This document shows, in pieces, positions 13,893 through 26,126 of a DNA stretch of 47,500 nt. A program made the translations under genes and the position numbers. Positions within the stretch are counted from its first letter, which is position 1, and each line of letters opens with the position of its first letter. The notes beneath the pieces were generated by a model. That model saw only the letters and a program-made list of their open reading frames with translations, was not told the origin of the DNA and made no database searches. The DNA is from Chrysomallon squamiferum (Eukaryota; Mollusca; Gastropoda; Neomphalida; Peltospiridae): the NCBI GenBank assembly GCA_012295275.1, contig CM022677.1, forward strand, positions 1,122,147-1,169,646, given 5' to 3'.

Positions 13893-15400
13893 GAATTTAT
13901 TATTATTACTTTTCTTTTTTGTTATTATTTATTTATTATATTAAATAAAGAAACAATAATTTTGTGAAAATGGTACTTGAAGTCTGTTTAAGAATTAAAA
14001 ATTTAGAAATTCAGACTACTAGGTAATTAAGCAGCTTTTTATTTCTACTCTGTTGTTAAAAACCATGCAACCAACTGTTTGTTCATATTAAACAGTACTG
14101 GAACATTATGGCTGTATTATTGCAGATGTTTCTTTTTTACTTTTTCATTTGAGATGAGGTGACTGATGAAATCTAAGTCTAAGTAAAAAATAATAAAACT
14201 TTCACAAGTAACTGCACACACTTAATTCTGTAGTTTTGTAGAAAGATGTTGTGGAAATTCACAGATTTACAGTTGTCAGTAAATTTCTTTTTAAGGATTT
14301 ATTTTCTTAAGTTTATTTAATTTACAAAAAACCACAAAATTGTCATTGATTTTTTCTAAAACTGATAGTTTATGTTTTTATTAATAGTATTAGACGATAA
14401 GAGTGAACTCCCCCCTTATGATGTGTTAATGTAGTTTTTATGAATAAAGAACAAAGGACAAAATCTAAACAAAATATAATCATGAAATATTATTACTATT
14501 ACTACCACCACTACTACTACTAGTTCAGCCAGTGTCATCATTATTACCAAGACTCCTGTTCATTTACTGTAATAATAATGTAATAAAATACTATCAGCAT
14601 AAGAATCTGAATTATTAACAAAGAACAAAATGATTATATATTTAGAAAATATATATACTAAAATACTGTAAACAGTTACATTACTTTTTATTTTATTTTG
14701 GAATAGCTATTTTTCTGATTGTGTTTTGAAACTGATTTAGACAAATACTACTGGTTTTACAATTTCCTTTTATTTGTAGTGAATGTGTGTTGCCATAAAA
14801 ATCTGTTTTTTTTCACACCTTTTCTTTCACCTATTATGTACACAGTGAGTCCAGCAAACAAAACTTTCAATCCGTGGTTTCAAACAAATTCAGCTGTTTG
14901 ATGTCACAAAGAAAAGATTAAACTTAAACGACAGAGTTTGTCTTTAATTCCAGCTGGTCATTTTTTGGCAGACTATAAAATAGAAAGCTGGAGTTATTTT
15001 TTGCATTAAAATTCTGAAAGTTTTGTGATGTAGTCAGATGAAGTCTGTGAGTGACTTTAGTCCACCATGCTGTTCAAATATTTGTGCTGGTTTTCGAAGG
15101 AATTCCAGTCATGTGACTGCTGTTTCAAAGGGCCCTCTGAGATGTGTTCTTCTTTCTCCCACAAACAATAACACATTCACTGTTACCTTGGTGACAAGAC
15201 ATCAAACTTTATTGGGTCACATATTTTTTTTTTTTTTTTTTTACTGTTTTAAATGGAATCCTTGCTTTGTTCAAAAGCAATCACATACCTGTTTCAATGA
15301 ACATTGAATCTTGTTAATAGAAACCTGTTTGTTTTGGAATAAATGTTTTTTATTTTTCACAAATTGTTAGAAATTTCTTGGAAAAGAGTCAATTGGTTTG
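10991..15400. other. AT-rich non-coding sequence with microsatellites
   Basis: Includes (TTTA)n at 11,762-11,792, CA repeat at 11,853-11,869, an interrupted CAGA repeat near 12,526-12,546, and a (TA)n(CA)n tract at 13,855-13,892. Open frames of 60 to 90 codons (12,310; 13,057; 14,719; 15,038) lack domains. Confidence 0.55.
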
Positions 15401-15680
15401 TTGAATTTTTAGCATGACTGCTAATGTCAAAAGACGCTGCTGTAGTCGTCTTAGCTTGCTGTAGTCAGGTATTGAGGTGTCTAAGACAACAAACGAACTA
15501 TCTGACACATTCAAAGACAAACAGACGGCTGTGGCTGGCAATAATCCTTTGGATTACGACACAACCCTTCCAGCTGGAATAATAAATACCGACAGAAATA
15601 AAGATCAATATAGTATGATATTCATTCAATTGCTATAAGCCCTGAAATTCTTTCTGAAATTTTGGCACGCTATTGTTTTG
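15400..15680. promoter_or_regulatory. Candidate regulatory island
   Basis: Balanced 280-bp stretch with a gctgtagtc direct repeat (15,439 and 15,459 areas), CpG dinucleotides and no homopolymers. A second small patch at about 16,320-16,480 contains a ggatagtg/cactatcc inverted pair around 16,340-16,372. Confidence 0.27.
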
Positions 15681-17820
15681 AAAGATTGACTTTGTCATGC
15701 TAAAATTTAACCTCTTTTGAAGAAAGAATTTATTGTGCTCTGTGTTTGGTTTTGAAAAAAATGATAAAATGAGAACAAGTTGTTTATGCACCACTTTTAG
15801 ATACTACTTAGAAACTGTTTTATTTATGTAAAAACAGAAAATTGCTAATTTTTTAGAGGCAGGAAGCAAGACTCTTGTAACAAAATTAAATGACACTATT
15901 CATTACATTTTATAATTAAATAAATCGTAAACATAATGTAAATTATTTCAGTTCATTTCTGTGCTGTTTTCAGTTTTGGCAAGTTGGGAAAGACAGGAAA
16001 AAAAGTGTTAAAATAATGAAGTTAATTATTTGTGTCTCTGGAAATCGGTAAAGAATTCTTGAACACATCTGGTAATGAAAATTGGACTTTTATATCCAAT
16101 GAAATGTTTTGTTTTTCTTCTTGGGTTACTTTGATCAACGTTAATATGTAAAACATGTTTCCTGAAACACTTGCAAGTTACTGCTAAAAAAAATATTTTC
16201 CCTTGACTTTGTAATCAGACACCAAGTTGACATTTTCTCAGATTAAATGAAAGATATTTAGGGTCTTATTATACATGATCTGTTTTCATCAAAAACATGT
16301 GAATATAAAGTTTCAAAAGGGAAACATTCCTCGGAGTTGTGGATAGTGTCGTGTAACTGCTTTCACTATCCACTCAGATCTTCAGCTAAGTCTTTGACTT
16401 TGATAATTCTTTGATGACGGCTTTCCACAGGCCTAGCTTCCTATTCCTTCCAATGAACACTTTATCCTCACGTTTATACCACTAAATAGCTACTGTGAAA
16501 AACCTATTTAAAAAGATGCTGCCTGTATGAAATTAAAAAAAAAAGAGAAATCTATTAGATAATAATAATAAACAAAAAGACACACTTTTTATTTAAAAAA
16601 CTTTTTTATAGAATGATTGATTGTTTTTACACTTCAGTGAAGATATAAGCTTTATCAGCAATAATCAGTTTAATTAATATTTATAAACATGTCCCTGCTG
16701 CTTGATCAGACAGCTGTTTATAATCTGCCATTTTGTTAACGTGATTAAACATCAGGGTTTTAGTAATTACACTGTATTGTTTGTAATTCTGCTCTTCAGA
16801 CCTCCCTGTCATTTCTTTTATAAGAAACTTGTCTACAGTTTGTTTAAGAAGTCTCATAAATGTTTGGCTTTTGTGATTTAGGGTCTTAACATTCAGTTTT
16901 ATTTGACATTTATTTGTTTATTGAGTGAAATACAGAAATGTGACACCAAGACTGCTTTGAAAAAGAAACTTTATTGATATTATTACAACTGTTCAAATAC
17001 AATTTAGGAATCGTTAACACAAATATGAAATAAATAAAGAGAACGTTTTAGAGAAGAAGAAGTTCTAATGACACACCTCTGATCTGACCTCATGACCATT
17101 TTATAAATGAGAGTTGACCAAACATCCATTTTGCTGTGTGATAGCTCTACCCAGTGACAAACTGGACACAACAACAGTAACTGTTTTATTACTGTAACTA
17201 AACATTTCCTTCCATAAATAATTAGTAGATATTTCCTAAGGTGTTTTTGTTTACATAATGTCACATAATGCTAACACACAAAGTTAATTTAAATACTTTT
17301 GAACAAATTTACATGTACCAAAAAACCCCAACTACATCTATTTTATTTTATTTTGTAGTTTAACATAGAATGATTTGCATAAGTATGACAAACATCCACA
17401 CAAACACATACACATTCAACACACACACACACACACAAACACACGCAGAAAACTGTATATGAGGTGATTCACTGTAAAATTTTCTTAATATTTTTCTATA
17501 TCTGACATTTCTCTAATCATCTAGTTAGAAAAAATGTTCTCTCTGTTTTTTTACAGATGAAAAAAGAAAAAAAAAAGAAACTAATTTGTTTTTGCATGAA
17601 ACAAAGACTTTGACAAACATTTATTATCTATCAAACACGAAGAGCAAAGCGATCCTCTGTTTTCTTCATTTAAATAATAATATCTGTTTATTGCATGATA
17701 TAATGACCTCCATTGTTTCCATTCTTCATTACCATAAACAGAATTAAGCACTTTTTCTCCATTTCTCTCTAAGTACCCCCAACAGATGATGATGGAAAAT
17801 ATTCCTGACAATTTACGATG
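15681..17820. other. Mostly AT-rich non-coding sequence
   Basis: Contains a CA-repeat patch at 17,395-17,445 and A runs. Minus-strand open frames at 17,004-17,264 and 17,581-17,811 have no recognisable domain or splice signals. Confidence 0.55.
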
Positions 17821-18420
17821 TCACTTTGGTGTTGTCAACACACGACATTGGCAAACACAAACAGCAACTCTCCAGCCACTCGTTTGTATTATAGGGAATA
17901 AGATACAGGTTACAGTCAAATATCACTGATAACACCATTAAACAGACGAATACATTTAATAATCCCCACCGGTTATTCTAATATTGTAACTCAATAGGCC
18001 CATGATTTCAATTGTCCAATAGTAAGAGGGGAAAAATGGTAACTCTATATGTTGATGCATTACTCCATATCAGCACTGACAATTGCATGTTCGCCTCAGC
18101 TGGGTTGATCAGTGAAAGGTGTGAAGTAATTTACCGTTCTCTGATGGGCTGGGAATCCAACGAGGCCAGCATCCGCGAGTTTCGTGCCGAGTCACCTTGA
18201 AGCTCCTTTCTCCAGAGACCACTGGCAATTGTGCTTTTAGATTTTCAGAGTCAATTGAAATCTCATAATTATTTTGCCTGTAATTTAGTTTTATGAGCTA
18301 ATTGTCCCAAGTAAATTTGCAAGGAGGCTAGGGAGATATTATTGTCTTCTTGAGCTCTGTGAATCAAATGTGAGATGTAGAAACCACAGAAGCAAATTAT
18401 GTCTTGCATAAAAGAAAGCC
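17820..18420. promoter_or_regulatory. Candidate regulatory island
   Basis: The most CpG-bearing non-coding stretch in the first 24 kb, with gggaatccaacgaggccagc and atccgcgagtttcgtgccga near 18,150-18,190. A 62-codon frame (18,012-18,200) overlaps it but has no ARID3-like sequence. CTCATAATT and TTTATGAGCTAATTG words suit homeodomain or Hox binding. Function is inference. Confidence 0.35.
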
Positions 18421-19206
18421 ATAGAATCTGACCTTTGATAACAAACTAGTTAACATAAATACATTTCAGTGTGATCATTCTTTTAAAAAATAGATATAGC
18501 TCCATTTTTAAAGGTCTACTTAAAAAAGAAAAGCAAAAACATTTTTCAACTTCAGTATTAAATTTAAATGGAATTAGTTAGAAAATATGATAATGAAATT
18601 TCATACTGTGACATTTTAGACTTTTTCACATGAGGAAATTCCTTTTATAATGTTACTTTTGGTTGAACAGCTTTGAGTTCTAAGAAAATGAAGGTGTAAA
18701 AAACAATAACTTTCAGCCATTACTTCTATGAAACTAATGGTATTTTAATATTTCTATCTAAATAATGAATTCTTCTTCATATATGTCATAAATATTTTAA
18801 AATTAATACTTGTTTTATCATCTCCAAACCTGAACTGTGATGATGAATAGGAGAAGTAAAAAGTTTGACAGATACTTGTAGCCACTTCAGAACAAACTCC
18901 TGATTAAAGTATCTGTTTGAAAGATAAGTGTGAACTTGGACCTCTCTCAGCCCAGGTAAACCTTTCTTCCTAAACCCTTAATTGTGTTTTGTGTGAACTC
19001 CCTGTGGGCAAGACATTTGTCAGTATTTCTAACTAAATTACACATAATTGACTTAACATATAAAGAGCCAGTAATTTTTATTGTCATCTTCTCCAATTAA
19101 TTACATAACAAGTAATTTGAATTTTTATTCTCATGTACAAGTCTCAACATGATTTATAAGTTGTGTACAGCAGACAGACATAATTGATCAAGAAAACTAA
19201 GATATC

Positions 19207-19265
19207 TCATACATACATACATACATACATACATACATACGTACATACATACATACGTACATACA

Positions 19266-19301
<36 letters not shown>

Positions 19302-19307
19302 TATATA
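19207..19307. repeat. (CATA)n microsatellite with terminal (AT)n
   Basis: About 22 CATA units with three CGTA interruptions, then (AT)n to 19,307. The minus-strand frame across it reads Met-Tyr-Val-Cys repeats and is repeat translation. Confidence 0.98.
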
Positions 19308-19380
19308 AACCCAAGAACAAATGAAATAAATAATTTACCAAAAAATTCAACCAAGACCAAAAAAGAAGAAATCTACAGAA

Positions 19381-19471
<91 letters not shown>
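19381..19471. repeat. (AG)n microsatellite
   Basis: Ninety-one bases of AG alternation with one C interruption near the start, 73 bp after the CATA array. A long polypurine tract of this kind can form triplex (H-) DNA. Confidence 0.98.
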
Positions 19472-19474
<3 letters not shown>

Positions 19475-19840
19475 GTGGACGTTTTCTGTTTTGCCCCTAC
19501 TTCCTAGACTCATTTATATATTTTAGTTAATTATGTTCTAGAGAAATTAATGGGAAAATATTTATTTATTCAATTATTAATCTTACTCTGTTTTTTTTTT
19601 TCTTCTTTATTTAAAAAAAAAAAAATATGTTGTGGAGGGGGATGACAGCATGAGGTGACTGGTGATTTAGCTAGTGTTACAAAATTTCATATTATGAAAT
19701 GAAAGATAAGAAATAATGAGAGAAAGTTGTGTGAACAGATGGAAAAGGATGGACAGATGTACTGTAATCTGTTACATAAGACAAATATTCATGAGATGTC
19801 ACTAGTGCCTCCGTAATGGAAGAAGGAGAGAGAAAGACTT

Positions 19841-19944
19841 TATCATTATTACTATTGTTGTTATCACTATTATTATTATTATTATTACTATTATTATTAC
19901 TATTATTATTATTATTATTACTATTATTATTATTGTTATTACTA
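19841..19944. repeat. (ATT)n microsatellite
   Basis: Roughly 100 bases of tta/att repeats with scattered c and g interruptions. The minus-strand poly-Ile/Val frame over it is an artefact of the repeat. Confidence 0.97.
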
Positions 19945-22139
19945 AATATATTAAATAAGATATAATATTTCTATGACTCACAAACACACTTACACATGCA
20001 CATGCATGCATACACACACACTCTCATTTAGATAGTAACTCTGTCAATGAAAAATGTTGTTATTTTATTTTCCACTTCTAAATTTTTTGTTTCCATTTCA
20101 CTAATTTTCCATTTCAGTTTACAATATTTTGTGAAGGAACTGGTAAAACAGGTATCATTAACTACTGTTTTAACAACATCTATAATAAAGTTTAAAAATG
20201 CGAAAGCTGTTTAAGCCTCTTTGAAGAGTTTTGTTAAAGTTATCATAAATGAGATGAAAAACTGACAGCTACTTGTGGTTTTAATGGTTAGGGCAGATGT
20301 GTGCTCCAATAAATACTAATTTCTTCTACCTCTTAATTATAAAACAATTAGAGTAAAATTGAATTTCTGATCACACGAGTCCATTACAGGTACACAGCTG
20401 TTTCACACACAGAGCTGTCAGGTAGAAACATTACCTACTTTCATTTACTATGTTTTAATCTTTTACATACCTTGTGGCCAATAAAACTCTGTTTACAGTA
20501 TTTTACTATAAACTACTAAACACTAAAGCAAGAAACATAAAAGAATCAATTATTTACCACCTTCTCCTTTTCTTTTCATGAGATCCAAGTCTGGTTCAGT
20601 TTATAAAAAAGGAAAATTAAATGTTTTCATTATATTCCATTGTTGAGTTTTACTTTGAGTTTTCTCAATGAGTCAGTGTTGAGCATTGTAACAAGCTGTA
20701 TTAATGAATAGCAACCAAACACCAGTGAAAATATTAATATCAGTTCACTTCATTAAATATTAATTTAAATATTCTTTTATATTAAAATGTTTTTCTCTTA
20801 ACTGAATTAGTTAAATTTTTCTTTCTTATTCTTATTTTATGTCTTTGTTTTGTGTAAATTCAAAGAATAATAATAATAATAAATAGATTTCTAATTTTCA
20901 ATAATAGTTTTCTATAAGTCAAATCTGGTTAAATAAATCAATTAAAAAAAATTGTTTAAATTTTTAAATATGATATTTTTTGTTTGAAAGATTATTAAAC
21001 TTTAAACGACATTCATATTTGACTGCTGTTGACAGAGAATTGTCAACAAGATGTTATAAAGAAGAGTAACTTCATTTAATCTTTAACTCTCTCCATTATA
21101 ACCAAGTCCTCAGTGGAATTTCCTTTACACTGAACATGCTTTTATCCTCATTGCAGTTGTTTAGATTAGACCCACAACACTTTGACAAATCAAATGGCTT
21201 TAATCGTTTAGCATGTGCAAACACTGGCTTTTCATCATCATCAGTTTACATGTTTGCTTTTTTCTGCTACCATGAGTAAGATAGCTAACATTTGTGCAGG
21301 AATTAGTAGAAGCCAATGTACAAAAGGTAAGGATGTGAGATGAAAGGAGGCCAAGAGTCAGACGCGTGTTGTCTAAGATTAACTACGACATTCTGCCCCA
21401 AATTAGAAGCACCTTTGTTAGGATTTGTCAATAAACACATGAAGCACGAATTCTTAGAAAGTTTTTTCCTCTGTCTGTCTGTCTCAGGCGAGGTGTTTAT
21501 TTAAATGAGTATTGAGAATATTGAGTGGAAAGATGTACAAACAATAAAATACAAAGTGTGGTTTATATACTGAAAATAAAGTAAAGTATTTAAGATCACG
21601 TGTCTGCAGATTACTTAGTAAAACAGTAAATGTAGTCACTGTTTTTCTTCATTTAATGGTTCATTATTTTTTTTTTTTTTTTTTTTTTTTTATAGCAATT
21701 TAATTTGAAGTGAAGATTAATATTAAAAAAATAATAATAATTAAAATAAATAAAATAAATTTAAAAAAATAAAAATAATAAAAAAAAAAAAAAAAATAAA
21801 AATAATAATAACCAATCAAAAGTCATCTTTATATTTAACAATAAAAGAGGTTAAATTAAACTTGATGAAAGTGTTACAAAAAGTTCATATATTTTAAGAA
21901 TCCACAAGAAAGAAAAAATAAAGAGTTGAAAAAAAAATATAAAATAAATAAAAAGCAAAAAAAAAAATATGTAAATGTTTAAAAACATTAAGTTTAGATT
22001 TCTACTAGTTTATTTATGTGTGCCACCTAGAATCTGCTTTAGTTCTTTACTGTTAACAAACAAAGACGAGACTGACAACAAAATGTGGAAATGTGTTTAC
22101 ATGATGAGAGGTAAACTGGTATTTTACTATTTCCTTCGT
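19945..22139. other. AT-rich non-coding sequence
   Basis: Balanced patches at about 20,180-20,420 and 21,000-21,480 are separated by AT-rich DNA. A 25-base T run (21,667-21,691) is followed within 90 bp by A-rich runs (21,720-21,800), which could pair. No exon detected. Confidence 0.55.
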
Positions 22140-22760
22140 ACAGAAAGAGCTGTAATTCAGGAGAAAGGTTGTGTGTTTCATACAGCTCTCTGTTACTACA
22201 TGAATGTGTATTTATTGCATGTTCCGCTGCTCTCAGTCACATTGCTGCTGATCACTTTACCAGCCCCACTCTCCCCGTGCAGCAGTTCTCCGCCCCAATA
22301 AAATATGGCCACCACCACATTACAGAGGGCAATCACACATATGTTGTTCATCAGAGATTTCTTTTATTTGAGTGGAATCGTGTGAGTACATCAATAAACA
22401 TAAGCCAGAATGTAGAAACATTGCAAACATTGGCATCAGATGACTGGGTAAACAGCAAAACGATCAGCCCCAGCACCACGGGGAGCTGTAATTGTGTCTT
22501 CTGCTCTTGTGTCCATCCCCATGTGTTTATCATTTATCTCAAAATTAGCTGCACTCGAAAATACGTTCAGCCATCAATGAAAGCGTCATCAGTGTAAAGT
22601 GAGAAAATTATTAAACTTTGTTTATTTGTCTGGCTGTGGCCTGCCTTGTTGTGTCTGTTTATTGTAGCAGACGCAAATAAAGCAGTGAATGATGGCAAAA
22701 GAAATATGCTAATATCGTTTAATGTTGTTTACCATGCAGGGGGTTTCACCTACATTTAAA
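22140..22760. promoter_or_regulatory. Candidate regulatory island
   Basis: The largest balanced island of the first 24 kb (about 600 bp), about 1.6 kb upstream of the first ARID exon seen here. It contains ccccaataaaatatggccac, ccccagcaccacggggagctg and several ATTA/CATAA cores. Frames are open on both strands (142, 108 and 60 codons), which reflects composition rather than coding; none has a recognisable domain. Confidence 0.35.
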
Positions 22761-24097
22761 ACTGATGCAAGAGATTAAACTGTTAATCTCACTGAAATCT
22801 GACCAATCCCAACTTCAAGTGATTAAAACAGTTACTTTCTCACCAGATGCTAAAGTTAGTGAAAATTGTTTCATTCACTGGTACTGAAAATATATTAAAA
22901 ACTTTCATTTCCAAATGTAACAGCCAAAAGAAACAATCAGAAAAATAAACTTACTAATCCTTTATTTCTTTTAAATATTTACTTTAACAAAGATTAAAAA
23001 AATCATCATACATCCCCAACAAGAAAAAAATAGTTGAATATACAAGAAAAAATACACAAGGAGAATAAAAACAGAATGGCAATTCTTTACCAATTTTATT
23101 AATTAGGAAAGAAAAAAGAAAAGGAAAAATAATTTTAGTCCTTTGTTATATTTTATATGCATCTACATTTTTTAAAATTAATTATTATTTTTATTTTTAT
23201 ATTTAATTCTATTACATACTTTATAAATAAAATAAAACAACTGAAGTAAATTAAAAATGAATATATAAAATATTTAAATTCTTGAGAGAATTAAGGAATG
23301 TAGAAAATCGTGTAATAAAATCATCTCTTGGGAAAAATGGATGCATTGCTCAGGTGTACAGCATTTTACAAATGCTTTCATCGAAATGCAAAATATCATA
23401 GATGAATAATAGATGATAATGGAGCAATTGAAATGTAATGATAGCATTTATTAATACTGCTTCTCGTGTTCTTTTCACTTTATTTGTGATCCGATTAAAT
23501 CTCACTTTAACTCTAGAGTTATTTGTTTAAATAAATATTAAATAAGGTTTTTATTTCTTCCTGTAAGAGGCACATGGTGCAGTATGAGATGATAAATGTG
23601 GGAGATTTGTAGATCTATAGAATATTTAGAAACCTGTTATTTTATATCATGTGTATGTGCCACGTTAAATAATATTTCATGCCTTCTTGCTTTCTTTGTT
23701 CTCAAACACTGTATGATAAATGTAATTATCTGACAAGTGATATAAACATGATATGTTGTTTTGCTGAAAGAGTGGGTGTGTGTACTCTGCCTGGCTAATT
23801 TCTTACAATGATGATTTCTACATGTTTAGTAGACTTAATTCACACGAGTAAAATATTAATAACAACTTATGAATTAGTTAGTGATATAATGAGAAGAAGA
23901 AACTCAGTATGGGATGTAATAAGCAACAGGATTGTTCTTCTCTAAGCTTAATTAGATAAGACAGAGAGAACAAATTCAGTTAAATATTGAATTAGATCAC
24001 TTGTTCATCATGCATTAAAATTTGAAAACGAATAAATAATAACACTGTATATACATGTGTGTTTGTGTGAATAGGTATTTACAAGAATTAAATTTTT

Positions 24098-24134
<37 letters not shown>

Positions 24135-24356
24135 TTAATATATTGTTTATTATTTACATTAATAAATAAATTTTGTATTGTTTCAGGGGATTAATGAAAT
24201 GAATCACATACAAAAATGTGTGTAGTTAACATTCTGTATTGAAATCAATAATGTAATGAAAATTTCACTTTCAGAATGGAAGAGAATAAATTTTCTTGCC
24301 ACAATCTTGTATTATATTTGTGCTGTTGTAACTGTTGTTAATTTGTTTGTTCAAAG
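22761..24356 (+). other. ARID3 intron 3' part
   Basis: AT-rich sequence with a 31-base A run (24,102-24,132) 225 bp before the acceptor of the ARID exon. A small balanced patch lies at about 23,330-23,520. The acceptor ttgtttgttcaaag is polypyrimidine-poor but gives the conserved reading frame. Confidence 0.65.
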
Positions 24357-24540
24357 GCACCCCAGTCAACCGAATCCCCATCATGGCCAAGCAGACCCTG
24401 GATCTGTACGAGCTGTTCCGACTGGTGGTTTCAAAAGGCGGGCTGGTTGAGGTGATCAACAAAAAACTGTGGCGAGAGATCACCAAGGGACTTAACTTGC
24501 CATCGTCCATCACAAGTGCTGCTTTTACCCTGAGAACACA
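24357..24540 (+). CDS. dri (ARID3): ARID3 exon: core of the ARID DNA-binding domain
   Basis: This exon encodes 60 full codons from TPVNRIP to AFTLRT, nearly identical to the ARID core of animal ARID3 proteins. The acceptor is ttgttcaaag followed by GCACC, so the glycine before TPVN is split with the preceding exon (phase 1). The donor is ACACA|gtgagt, phase 2, and the split codon gives Q in TLRTQYMKYLYPYE. Its coding GC content stands out sharply from the flanking AT-rich intron. Confidence 0.97.
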
Positions 24541-26090
24541 GTGAGTTTAATAAATCTACGATAGGCTTAAAATCTGTAAACAAATGAAGCAGTTTCACCG
24601 TTTAGCTCAAATTGTGTGTATGTGTGTGATATTCATTTATAATTATCATGATAATGTGTATAATATTAAAAAATATAAAAAATTAAAAAATTAAACATAA
24701 CTAATTTAACTTGAAATTAGTTTTGTCATTTTCTGAAATAAAATAAAGTTATCTTTTTTCAGAAATATATATTATGCTTCATCTTCTAAAGATTGACTGT
24801 ATGAAAATATATTTAAATTGCTGTGCTGTTTAATTCATGTACATCTGTCTTGTAACAGTGACATAAGTTGGGTTGGGGTTTTAAACTGATAAGATATTTC
24901 CCCTGCCTGGTAGAGTTAATTCAAAACAGCTAATACAATTAGTCCTAATTGCACTGCAGTTACCAATACCTTCTGAATCAATAGGAATCAATATGAGCAC
25001 CCCGGTTTAAACAACTGAAGACAGATTCACATCACTGAAACCTGAAATTAAAGCAGTCAGGGTTGGTTATGTCACTTAGTTTGAACTAATTTAAATGTGA
25101 GGCCAATTTAGACCAATGAGAAGGAATTACAGATTCAGATAAATGAGAGGAATGTGTAAACTCCAACACTAGAGAGGTCCATGGTGGAGGAAAACACTGT
25201 AACAGAGAAATTGTTTTATGATTAAATTTGCTTTGATAGCAGTTCCCTTGAGTTCATTAATTCCCTTCAATTTTAATTTGGAGCTCACTTCTTTTTCCTT
25301 TTTTTTTTTATATTAAATTAATCCACATTTAAATTTAATGTAGCATTTCAGGAATAGTTTTATTAGATTGTGATAGTTAAATTTTAATGTTCTGTTTGCA
25401 CATTTTTTTTAAACAATTGATAATAAATAATGTGTTTCAAAATTTGTTTCTAAATACTAATGAAAATATAAAATGATGTTACTTCAATTTTAAGTTAAAA
25501 CAATTTTTTTTTTTTAAAGAACCAACCAATATATATAATCAAGGCAAGATGTTTTCAATAAATTAGTGTTGTATTTATAAACTGTTATTTTCATTCCAAA
25601 ACTGCACAACCTTTATTCAGTATTTAACTGTCAGCTTCTCACTTTGTCTCACCCATGTAAGGGATGTTTTCCTTCCCCATTCTTCTTGTAGCCAGGTCCT
25701 GTAACTTCCTTACCTGACACATTATACATCTTAATTGTGACTGATTCTCGAAATGTGAAGATTTTGTCTTCAAATTAGAATTGAACCTTCAGGCAATCAA
25801 ATTACCTCCCTTACATGCTGCTGCTTGTGAATGATTCAGGAGTAAATTGACATCAATTATTTAAAGGAACACCAAATGTTCTTATTCAATTACGAGGCTT
25901 CTAATCAACATACACACTACTTTTTACCTCAGCATTCACAGATATTGCATAATTGTTCATTGAAGTCAGCCACACGCAGGGAAAAAACCACAACAAAACT
26001 TTTGATGTCGAAATCAGTTTAGGCTGCTGTTATCTGGAATAATTATTTTTTTTTGTTGTTGGATTTTTCATCCTTTCGTTTTCTTTCCTT

Positions 26091-26126
<36 letters not shown>

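Noticed and set aside
18012-18200. 62-codon open frame in the CpG-bearing island
   Set aside because: No recognisable domain and no supporting splice sites. Kept only as a candidate regulatory island.
19154-19360. Cysteine/tyrosine-repeat open frame
   Set aside because: Translation of the CATA microsatellite.
22169-22597. 142-codon open frame as a gene or ARID3 exon
   Set aside because: Other frames on both strands are also open here, no domain or codon bias is visible, and no ARID3 N-terminal sequence is encoded. Composition explains the openness.
1-24356. Upstream ARID3 exon encoding the start of the ARID domain
   Set aside because: I looked for a frame ending in the conserved segment just before GTPVNRIP with a phase-1 donor and found none. 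It presumably lies outside the window, though a very short exon could be missed by eye.
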